Positions 45,474-56,000 of a stretch of DNA of 64,000 nt are shown here, one piece after another. The translations under genes and the position numbers were made by a program. Origin of the DNA: Amoebophrya sp. A120 (lineage: Eukaryota > Sar > Dinophyceae > Syndiniales > Amoebophryaceae); contig CAJINV010000002.1 in assembly GCA_905178155.1 (NCBI GenBank), positions 2,014,922 to 2,078,921 on the forward strand, in the 5' to 3' direction. Below the pieces are notes generated by a model. That model searched no databases, was not told the DNA's origin, and was given only the letters and a program-made list of their open reading frames with translations. The number at the start of each line of letters is the position of its first letter. Positions within the stretch are counted from its first letter, which is position 1.

Positions 45474-48367
45474 GGGCCCTGAAAGTGGCTACAGCGGATA
45501 CACGAAAAACAGAAGACACGAGGATGGCGCAAACGGGTCAATCAAAAATGGAAAAGGAAGAGCTCCTTAGCCATATGTTGCACAAGTACAAAGACTCACG
45601 ACCACAATGATGGGAGGGTGACTGATGGCATAGGCCGACATTGCACTTGCAACACATCTGGCCCGAGTAACAATACGAATACTAGACCGAAGCTGAAGGG
45701 CTACTGCATGCAGATCCTACAAACAGGACACAGACATGGCAGCATGCGAGCTACCGTCCTGTCGAACCAAAATTCGGGGAAAGAACACAGCGCGCACAGG
45801 CTGGCAGCCGGGCGGGCAGCGGAGGCTGGCGGCGACAGCTATTTCCCCGCGGCTCTTTTGTTTGTTGAAGAATACCAGAGAGAAGAGCGGATGCGGAGAT
45901 TTCAAAGGCAGAGAAAGGCTCCGACCGACCCCGCACACAACCACATGGCGGAGTATGCTCGCACGCTCGCAATATGGAAAAACGGCCGCGCGCGCGCGCC
46001 ACCATCACTCGCACTCGCATGCAGCCTTCCCAAACAATGGATGTAGAAAAGCGCCCGCGGTGTTCTCAACAAACTGCAAGCCCGCCGGCCCGTCCCGACC
46101 CACCGTGGACGCACGGCGGCAGAATGAATACGAGGGGCCCAAAAAAAAGCCGGGGCTCGCCGCCAAGCATGCAAGGGCGGGCCATGCGACGGGCCGACCA
46201 GCGCAAGCCCCGCAGTCAGGCGGCCCACCCCGGGCAAGCTCCCGGCTATAATTCCCCTGTAATTCACTGTTAATTTTCCAGGTGACCTGGTACGCCTCGC
46301 CCCGCTTTTATATTCAAGGCGGAAGCAGGAGGACACACGGCGACGCAGGGCGCAGACCACCAACGAGGACAAAAGACTCCCCGAGGGCATGTCGTGCGGG
46401 GATTTCGCGTGGGGAAAACACCACGGCGCGGCCGCCCGCCCCCCCAAGCAGATGGCGAATACACACGGCGCCACTCTACGGGACAACACCCCGGGGCTCT
46501 TCCTTTTGGGGCCAAGAAAAAAACAGGGGGCGCCCCAAAAGGATGAACATACGACACATGGGCGCCCCGGAAAACCCAAAACGAGACGGGCCACAAACCC
46601 CGGAACCAACCCCAAGGGGCTTGGCGGTATGGCGCGCCGGAAACCACGCGAAACCCTGCGGGGCCAAAGGACCTCCTCCACCGCGCCGGGAGCCGCCCTT
46701 TCCGGACGGAAGGCGTGGCCAACCTCAAGGAGGCAAGACCGCGATAATTCCGCGGCCGGGTTCCGTTAATTGTACTGTTGATTTTTCTGTTAAATTTTTC
46801 CGTTAATTTCCGGGGGCTCGATTTCCCTCACGAATCGCCTCAAAAGGAAACTAACGGAAAAACTTAACGGGAAAATTAACGGCATACTTAACGGAATTCT
46901 GCGCCAACTTATCTCCGGAATTTACCGGAGAATTACCCGAACAACGCCCCGGCCCAAAAGAAAACCAGACGGTTGGCGGCAAAATACAAAAGGACCCCTG
47001 GGCGAGTCATCCACCAAAGGCGTCCGCCCAACATACACACCACGCCCCGCCCTCTTTTGTCGATAATGGTCAATGGGGCGCGCGTAGGGACACAACACGA
47101 ACGACCCCCAACCCAATGTCCCCCAACCAGCATCCCCCTGCCGCCTAACAAAGAACACAACACCGGGGCGGAGGGTTACGGGGCCGGAACGATCCGAGGG
47201 CGACTCTGCCTGGGGCCTTGGCCCCGGAAAACCCGAGCGGGGGAAACATGGAAAACCCAAAGGCGACCGGGCCCGAGAGAGGGAGCCCATAAGCTTTCCG
47301 CAAACTGCGGGCGACTGCCTCGGGCACCCGCCACCCCAAGCAAGGAAGCTAAGCTACTGGCGCAGAAGGTCCCCAGTCTTGGAATTAGCGTCATTTTATT
47401 GGAATTTTACCGCCCCGATTTTGCCCGGGGTGGGCCGCCTGACCGCAGAACCACCGCGCCGGCGCGCGCCGCGGCGGGCGATTTTGCAAAAGTGGCGCGC
47501 AAGGGCAGACGCGCACAAGGGCCAACAAGGCCAAGCGGAGCAATGGCGGCAGGCAGGGGGCGGCGCGCGACCGGCATGGGGTCAACGAATTTGCTCGGGG
47601 CAGTAAGGCCTTCCATGAGCCGGGCGCGCCGTCTCGCCTTTCCAGTTTCTTTCTACTTGAGCCGCTTTCGGTGGTCCGGGCGCAGCACTGCCGCCAGGCA
47701 GGGAAGGGCCGGGCGGCCCCCCAGACTTAGCGCAAGCGCCGCCGCGGCCCTTGCACTTGCCCACGCCTCAAGAGCGGCTCCTTCCCGCCAAGAACGGAAG
47801 ACGCAGTAGGTAGCCTTACTGGCTGCCCACGTGCGCCAGCCGCGCGCTCACACACAGCGCACGGATTTGGGGAGCGCCGTGATTGAGTGGCGCCATGAAT
47901 GGCGCCAGGCCACCGGGCGGGCCAAGTTTCCGAGGCTCACCGCGATAGATACCCCCCGCCGCCGCCGCCTCTCGGCGCGCATTCCTTCGCCCAAATCGGG
48001 GCCCTTTCCGCCGCACGATGGCGCGGCTCGTGGCTTCGTTCAGGCGGTTTCCTGGGATCGTATTGGTTCCGCGGTCCTTGACGGCATCAAGGGACTAAGG
48101 AACAACAGGCCTTCTACACGAAGAACACCTCAGGCAGCACTCGGCTGCAGAATTGTCGTGGCTTTGCAGAAACGATGTCCGGAGTTCAGCAGCAGGAGCA
48201 ACATCACTGCTCTTCAAGAAAATGAGGTATCGGACTATTCTCGCAGGCGCGTCTTATTAAATCGGAGGTGCGCGAGATCTTCTTGGTGATCATGACAGAA
48301 ATCTCGACAAGCGATTCATGTGCCTTACCACCTCCATGTCATCACCTAAATTCTTGTAAGCTTGCTT
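45474..48367. other. Intergenic region with GC-rich island (about 45780-48060)
   Basis: The island is GC-rich and full of chance open frames. Between about 46740 and 46915 it contains many short TTAACGG/TTAATTTCC phrases in both orientations, a dispersed repeat similar in style to the GGCTAAAT array. No coding homology is seen. Confidence 0.5.
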
Positions 48368-51300
48368 TCACCTCGCAACATCCTTCAAATTCCTTTCCAC
48401 GGGCAAACTGTCAAAATCTCCTCCCTCGTTGTCACAAATCAACGCCACCACCTGTTCTACGTTCTTTGTCTGCGCCAATCCCCAAATCGCCTGTCTCTCT
48501 TGAAAGCCCAAGTTGCAGATCTGCGCAATTTCCGCGGGGTACCTGTTTGCGTTTTGATAGTTTTCATCAACCGGTGTATATCAAGAGACCTGCCATGCAA
48601 TCATTCGTGGAGAACAACGATTCATACACAAGAACATACCGCTCTTTTATCCCTCTCTTCCAGGCCGGCGGCACTTTTGCTGCAGCACCCGCGCTAGATG
48701 TCGACTTCCCGCTGTTTTCCATATCCCCGTCCTTCCCCACCGGACTTCCGCCGGCACTGTGTCTCGCCTTCAAATCCTGCATGGAAGCTTCCATCGCCCG
48801 TTTCAGTTCCTGCTGATACCTGATTTCATCCGGTGAAGGGACTAACTCCTGCAGAACATCCTGGTCCGCGTCGTTTTGCTGCAGATTCTGCGTTGCTGGC
48901 ACTTCTCCTGCACGATTTTGTGGTGCACCTACTACAACATCCTCACTCATCCTTCTTGACCCAGCTCCTCCGGGGGTCGAACCCGCTACACTGGATGACT
49001 TCGCTTTCGGTTGCGGAAACAGCTGTGACCCCGGGGGTAAGCCAACACTCAATCCCGCACCGACGACCGGGTTTGGCTGCGGAAAATAATTCAAATTCTG
49101 TTGCGACAGTCTCACCACACCCGGGGCAAGCACCTGCTGCTGCATCTGCTGTTGCTGCTGCTGTTGCTGCTGCAACATGGCTGCTTCCTTAGCCGCCTTC
49201 TGTTGCATCCGACTCTCGTGCAGTTTGTCGAAATCAAACCCCGGTTGGAAATTGACCGAGTTCTCCGCGTTGGTGAAACTATTTCTCGGCACAGCCGGGT
49301 TATGACCACCAGCAGAAGTCCCGGCGCCGGCTGTGACAAAGGGCTGCACGACTTTTGGCGCGAAGCTGAAGGGGTTGGAACTGGTGATGTTTTTCGGCCC
49401 CGTGTACTCCACCGTTTCTTTCAAAGACGCCCGCTTCGGTTTTATCGGCAACGCATTGTCGTTTTCGTCAAACTGGTCTTCAGTAGTTTGTTCCGAAATT
49501 TGAAACACGCCGGGCGCTAACGGCTTCGCGCTTGGAGCGAGTGTTTGCGGTGGCAGAGTAACGCTTTTCACAAGCGGTTGCTGGGGCTGCTGCTGCAATT
49601 GCTGCTGCTGCTGTTGTCCTATCGCGGGGGCCAGCACACTTCCGCCATGCTGCGCATTCACGCGCAAGTTGTATTGCGGTAAAGCAGCAGACCCGGAACT
49701 CGCAGCACCACCGGAGGACAGATGCGTCGGGGTGAATTCCTGGTCCGATTGACTCTGACTCCGCCTCCCCGAATTTCTACCACTCCCGGCCGCGATGGGG
49801 AAAGCGGCTTGAGGGGAAATCTTCTCCACCGACGAAACCGTGCTGCCCCGAGATGGTAGGTTCGTCTCCTTCGTCTTCTGAGAACCGGAAGAACTAGTAC
49901 CGGCGGCGACCGCGCCACCAGCTGAGGGAATCGAGTTGTTCATGTTGTTTTCGTATTGTTTCCTCAACTCATGTTCCATTTTTAACTTCTCCAACTCCAA
50001 TTTCCTGGCGAATTCAAACTCCATCTGCTTTTTCTGCATCTCCAACTGCTTTTTCTGTTCCTCCACAGACATTTGCGACTTTCTCATCGTTTCTTCCATC
50101 AAGATCCGTTGCTGCTCCTGTTGCGAAATCAAATTCTTCTTCCGAATTTCATCCTCCTTTTTGATAATTTCATACTGCTTCAAAATCCTCTGCTCCGCCA
50201 GTTTTTCCCGGTCTTCGAGTTGTTTTTCCTTTTGCTGGAGCTGTTGTAGTTGTTTCTGGTAGTTCGCGTCGTCGGATGCTGTCGTAGCTGTGCAGAATTC
50301 CAGCCATTCGCGGAGCTTCTGGACGACGTCGGTGAATTTCGGCCGGACTTGCTCGGAATTGTTGACGCATTTGAGAGCAAAGGTGCCGACTAAGGCGAGG
50401 AGTTGATGGTCCGGGGGCCAATTTGCGGTTGGGTCGACCATGTCGAAGAGGAGCTGGCTATGCACTGCAAAAGCATCGCACTCGTATTAATTGCAAACAT
50501 TCGTTCGTTCGTTGTGGATCGGCTCTGCCGACCGGGTAACCCAACGCCTTGCATACAAGTGACCGACTTAGGCGAACCCCGTTGCGGGACATACAAATTG
50601 GCCGTACGGAAGGGCCCTAAGCGCTACATACATAGTTCACCCTAAGCGCCTACCACTTCGGTCTGGGACCTCGTCTACCTGATCCTGGGGGTCCACAGCG
50701 CACTAGCCCTTTGCTAGCATAAACATGCTTGAGAAATGCCAGTCTTAAGCAAGATCAGCATTACAAATTCAGGTTTTATTGCTTCCGAAAAATTTTGTAT
50801 TGCAATTTCCACGGTATGTGATTTAGCTTTTGCACTTCATATTGGTGGTTTTTCATCAACTGCGTGAACTGGTACTCAATCTTCCCGTCCGGCATTTGCA
50901 ATGCCGGTGGTTTTGCGGTCAAAATTTCCAGCATCACCATGCCGAAGCTGTAGATTTCTGATTTTTCCGTGACAATCGATGTGTTGATGTACAAAGGGTC
51001 CGCGTAGCCGATCGTCCCACTTGTGTGTTCCACCTTCACACCCCCGCTACCACCACTACTAGAGCTGGTTTTGTAATTTTTCCCGCTTGACGTTTCCTCC
51101 GCCAGTAACGCTAACCCGAAATCCGCCATTTTCGCCGTTCCGTTCCTATCCAACAAGATGTTCTGCGACTTGATATCTCGGTGAAAAACCTGCGGTGTCG
51201 CGCAGTGGAGGTGTGCTAAACCTAGAGCGGAGTCCAGCAAAATCGACAGTCTTTCCTTGTAACTCAACGGTTTGATTTGTTGTTGCCCCGGTTTTGTTGT

Positions 51301-52450
51301 TGAATTTGTCACGTCCAACATCGTCAACCTGGAACAAATATGAGCTGCAAAAGTATCGCATTCGCACTCGTATAAATGCATTACAAATTTCCTTAGTTTG
51401 CATGAGAAATAAAATTTGTAATGCGGATATACCTTGGAAAAAGGATTTGCAATGCATGGTTGCAATACGAGTGCGATACTTTTGCACAGGATAACAGACA
51501 TCCGCTTCGAGTAGCTCGTAAATCAAACACCTTTCCTTGTTTTTCCCCCGCGCGAAGCCCATTAATATCACCAAATTCGGATGACGAAATTTGGACAACA
51601 CCTCCACCTCCTCTTTAAACCCCGATTCCTTCGGGTAGTTCAACACTTTGATCGCAACATTCGTGCCATCTTTCAACGTTCCTCGGAACACCGCACCGTA
51701 CGTTCCCTTTCCAAGTTGGTTGTTCGGGTGGAAGTTCCTCGTCGCCTTGAGAATTTCTTCCCAGCTGTACTCTAAAGCGAGCTTGTTCAGAGCGGCGTCG
51801 GTGGGAGGGATCATTTTGAAGAGGATGCAGAAGTTGCTGGAGGGAAAACGAAGATGCGGAGGGAGGTCGTGGTCGTGCGAAAGAAGTTCAACTACGAAAG
51901 ACAAGAAGAAGAACGACGATTACTCCGAACTACCCGCACCAGACCTACCCCCCGTCCTCCCACTCCCCGGTGGCGTATCGCCCGAATTCGCGTTCGCAGC
52001 CAACGCTCGCAACCGCGCGCTCCCGGTGAATTCGCCGGAATTTAAAGGTATGACCGGTGGGGGGGGTCGGATCACCCGGACGTTGCCGAAGTTTTGGTTT
52101 ATGCCGGAACGGGGGTTGTTTAGCGGGGAGGATAAACCGAGAATTGTGCTCGGACTGGATGAAGATGAGGAGGATGACGACGACCCTGTCACCGTAGCAG
52201 AACAAAAATGGTTGATCAGCAACCTGCGCCACTTCACGCAGATGAGAAGACAACAGATGAACGTCGCTATCCGGGCGATCAGGGCAATATCCAGCGGGAT
52301 TATATCGAAGATGGTTGGGGTCGTGGTCGTGTCCGGGCCTCCGGACGAGACTGGGCTGGAAGATTTTGATGCGCCAGAATTATGGACGGTATTACGAGTA
52401 GTCTGCTGTGAAGACGAAGATGGCCCAGACCGTCTGCCGTAGTCGCTCAT
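48368..52450 (-). CDS. Membrane-anchored IRAK/RLK-type kinase with UIM and UBA
   Basis: The ATG at 52450 and four introns (GT...AG at 51837-51923 and 48543-48639; introners at 51339-51493 and 50459-50841) give 1,116 codons. Order: one transmembrane helix (about 47-73, LIARIATFICCLLICV); kinase domain (about 216-470) with GKGTYGAVFRG, VAIK (Lys239), HRDIKSQN, DFG and GTIGYADPLY; a long coiled coil; a Gln-rich disordered stretch; a ubiquitin-interacting motif (ELKRAMEASMQDL); and in the last exon a UBA domain (IAQICNLGFQERQAIWGLAQ, then NVEQVVALI). All catalytic residues are present, but the APE-type Glu is Leu (DPLY). The domain resembles plant receptor-like and IRAK kinases (TKL group). No extracellular domain or signal peptide is seen. 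The 87-nt intron that joins the membrane exon to the kinase exon removes an in-frame TAA and needs RNA support; otherwise the first 176 codons are a separate gene. Confidence 0.85.
50459..50841. mobile_element. Introner, family A with internal insertion (flanks CTGGC/TTGGT)
   Basis: The 383-bp element has ends TATGCACTGCAAAAGCATCG and ...GCTTTTGCACTTCATA. The interior (about 50505-50735) is unlike other copies (GGATCGGCTCTGCCGACC and following). The flanks match at three of five bases. Removal joins ...MKNHQ to LLFDMVDPTA in frame and completes the C-lobe of the kinase. Confidence 0.82.
51339..51493. mobile_element. Introner, family A (flanks ACAAA/ACAGA)
   Basis: The 155-bp element starts TATGAGCTGCAAAAGTATCG and ends TTTTGCACAGGATA, opposite in orientation to most family A copies in the window. 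Removal joins ...LLEADVC to SRLTMLDVTN within the kinase domain, in frame. Confidence 0.88.
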
Positions 52451-53079
52451 CTTTGAAAAGGCTGTGCAAAATGTGGCTTGAAGATGTTCCTCTGCGTCTA
52501 AAAAAATTCAGTTGCTCATCAACAAAAGTATTTTTGATCATGAGGCAACAAAAATGCGAATCAAATCCGACAAAAACGTAGCTACAATGACTTTTGAATT
52601 CTACATCTACTGTAGTTCGTGTTCTTATTTGAGCCGGGATTTGGAGACCGAAAGCAAAACATCTGACATAATGATGGTCAGCTGCGTGTCTGTTGCAACA
52701 CTTCAATTCGCTCAGTACACTTTATGTGAAACATAAAGAAGTTTCTTTGTGTTGGATCCTAAATCTGATTTTTTTTCAACAGCAGTTCTTCAAGTTCTTT
52801 ATCGTTTGAACAAACATGATATTGCGCTCTGACACAAGGACAGGACAATCTAACGAGAATGAACAACGACAACCTGAACCGCAACAAAATTTCACAGGCC
52901 ACTTCTACCGTGATCGCATCAGGGCCTGCACGAGTGTTGCGCCTTTGTAGTTGGCATTTTTCGGGTGCGTCGTGTTTGTGCATATCAGCAAAGTGCGCAA
53001 TAAGTAGTTTATTTTCATTTGTGAATTGCAGGTGTGATTGTGAGAGACAGGGACCGCACGAGCAATTTTCAAAATCCTA
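52451..53079. other. Intergenic spacer
   Basis: This 630-bp spacer lies between the stop of the giant gene and the kinase start, with AT-richer sequence. No gene or repeat was recognised. Confidence 0.4.
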
Positions 53080-56000
53080 TCACTTCTTTTTCCCCTTCTT
53101 CCCTGCCCCCTTTCCGCCTTTCTTCCCACCACTTCCGTGTTGATTTTGTCCAGTTGGCGCTTGTGCACCAGCCGGTCCTCCCGCTCCTGCACTACCACCA
53201 GCATTCGCCGCGTGGAACTTCTTCATATCGACAACCGCCTTAATCTGTCCATCCTCCCCCTGCTCCGCCCGCCCAATCACAATAGAAGTGTTTTCAAACG
53301 CGACGACCGCCCCGTCGTCTGGTCGAATATGCCCGATTGGTTGTACTATGTTCCCGTTCTCGTCCACCGCCACCGCAATCCCGTCGGGCGTCACCGGAAA
53401 TTCCTGCTCGTCGACTTCTTCTTCTTCTTCCGCTGCTTGCACACTGGAACTCAGCAAACTCGCCCCAATCCCCGCGTTATTTTTTCCCCCTCCGGCGCCG
53501 CCAAACGACCCAATACTCTCCATCCCGACATTCAGCCCGATGTTGTGGCCGGGGGGGAAGGAAACCGGTAAGGCGTCGGCGTGAACTCCTTCACTTTTCC
53601 TTGATGGCACTGTATGCAATACAAATTTCCCGTACACGACGACGTACAGAATGCATGACAAATTTCAGCAACTTACAGCACACCACGACTTGTCATGCTG
53701 AATAGGATTGAAGGAGAGTTTTGTCATGCAGAAACCGCATTTGTTGTACGTGTACGGCAAATTTACTGTGGATACGCTGTCTCCTTCTGCAGTAACAAGA
53801 TTTTCTCGTTGAATTCCGTGTGGAAATTTTTGTTCAAATCATCCATCCCCGTTTTCTATCCTGTGCAAAAGTATCGTACTCGTAGTAATCCCATTCATGC
53901 ATTACAAATTTTTTTCTCGAGGCACATCCGCATGACAAATTCCATTTCTCATGCTGGGGAAATTTGTATTGCAATTTATACTAGTACGATACTTTTGCAG
54001 TTCATATTTTCATGATTTTCTTCGTCTTTTTGCTCATTTTCTTCTCCGACTGCTCAAACACCGTGATCAACTTGTCCAACTTCTTCTCCAGCCTGGAAGC
54101 CGGCCCTTGTTCCTGCACATCCAGCATGTTATACCCCGTGTTGTTGGAAATTTCTGGCCGGTAAACGCCGTTGGGTTCTTCGCCTAAGTTGTTTACCTCA
54201 TCGTCATCAACGTCATCTCCAAAACCGAAAAGATTCGTTAATGCGGTGATAGCTTGTTTCCCGACAGAAGAAGCTGCGGAAGTGGCTTTGTCCGCGGCTT
54301 TGGAAACTTGGTTCAGCGTATGCAGTGCAAAACAAGTATCTCACTCGTACTAATCGCTCTGGCAATCATGCATGACAGATCTAGTGTTCTCCATGTATTT
54401 TTGCATCACAAATTTGTGAATTTCCTTCTGGAGAAAATTTGTCATGCGGTTTGTCCTAGTACGATACTTTTGTATTGCATACAGTAAATCTGGGTTCTCC
54501 CGCTTCGGATCCGGGATGTTCAACCCGGTTATCCACAAAAAAACAACCATCCCCGTCCAGTTTGTCATGCAAAACATGTATGAAGTCCTGTGTTTGTCAT
54601 GCATAAAATGGATGGGGAAGGATGGTTGTTTTTTCCTGGATACCGGTTTGGAGCATGATATCCTCTTCATCATCGAAGTAATCCCGTTGATACCCTCCGT
54701 GGGAAACACGATGTAGCTGCCTCCCCTGCTTCAACAACTGCAATCTCCTTTCCAACAACCGGACGAAATAGCCCGGTTCCGTGTCGGAGTGCGTCCAATG
54801 CTGTGTGGATTTCCGGTTTCCGCGGAGTTTGACTTTCAATTTCCTGCGTCTGTTCTGCTCTAAAATGAAGCTCAAAGTCGCTGTTGCCTCAACCAAAGCA
54901 AAGTCCTCGGATTCGTTCACGGTCAACAACCTGAGTCTTGTGTTCCTCGGAAGCTTCGTGTCGTCCCGTTCGTCTAGCATGGGGCCGATTCTCGGCTGAA
55001 GTAGATCGTCCGGTGGTTGGTTTAAGATTGACGTCACTAACTCCGGGAGAGTTTTCAACTGCTTCGGGTCTACTTTCGGAATGCCGTCGGCGGAGAGTTC
55101 GTTGTGGTAGTCGAGAATTTGCTTCGCGACGGACTTCGGGTCGGATTTTTTCGATTTCTTGGAAGAGGAGGACTTTTTCTTCTTTTTCTTCTTCCGATTG
55201 TCATCGGAAGATGAGCTGCTGCTGCTGGAGGAACTGCTGGAACGCTTTTTGCGCTTCTTTTCTGGGAAGAAGAGGAAGGGATTCGGCATAGTGGAAGTCG
55301 AAGTTTGTTTCCTTTCTGTCGGAGCAGTTTCCAGCTCGTCTTGTTCCTGGTCACGTTCTGGAGCTCCTTCGTCTTCTGCCTGGGATGGAGAGCCGCTGCT
55401 CGGAAGGAGTCCGTCCACTTCCTCCGCATTGTCATCAAGCTGTTCAGCAACAGAAACTTCACAATCCCGCTCTCCATCAGAACTGCTTCCCGGCGGACTC
55501 GGGTACCTCAATCTCGGCGCTTTCGCTTTCCCCTTCGGTTTCCCCTTCGCTTTCGCCTTTCCTTTCCCAGCAGCAGGACCACCGGCAGCCTGGTACTGCG
55601 CCGCTTGCTGGTGCATCTGGTTTATCCGTTCCTCGTGTTCCTGGACCATGATCCGCTGTTCGTGCTGGTTCTGCAACACAGCGTGCACCTCCGCAATCTC
55701 TTCCGGCACGTCGATGCTCAGCATCTCCTTCACAAACTTCCTCGTAGAGTAAAACTGCGCAAACACATCCCGCGCCTCCTCCCCTAACGTCTCCCCCGTA
55801 ACCCGCATCACCGGTCGGGTTTTTCCTAAAAAATCGATTTTCGATTTGTCCACTTTCTTCAAATATGCACTACAGAAGTATCGCACTCGTAGAAGTATTG
55901 CAATACAAATTAGCTGAGCATGACAAATGGAATTTGTCATGCTGATTTAGCTTGAAGAAGAAATTTGTAATGCATAACTGCAATTAGTACGAGTACAATA

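Noticed and set aside
46973-47809. 278-codon plus-strand frame in the GC island
   Set aside because: High GC depletes stop codons on both strands. The product is Arg/Pro/Ala/Gly-rich, with equally long frames overlapping it.
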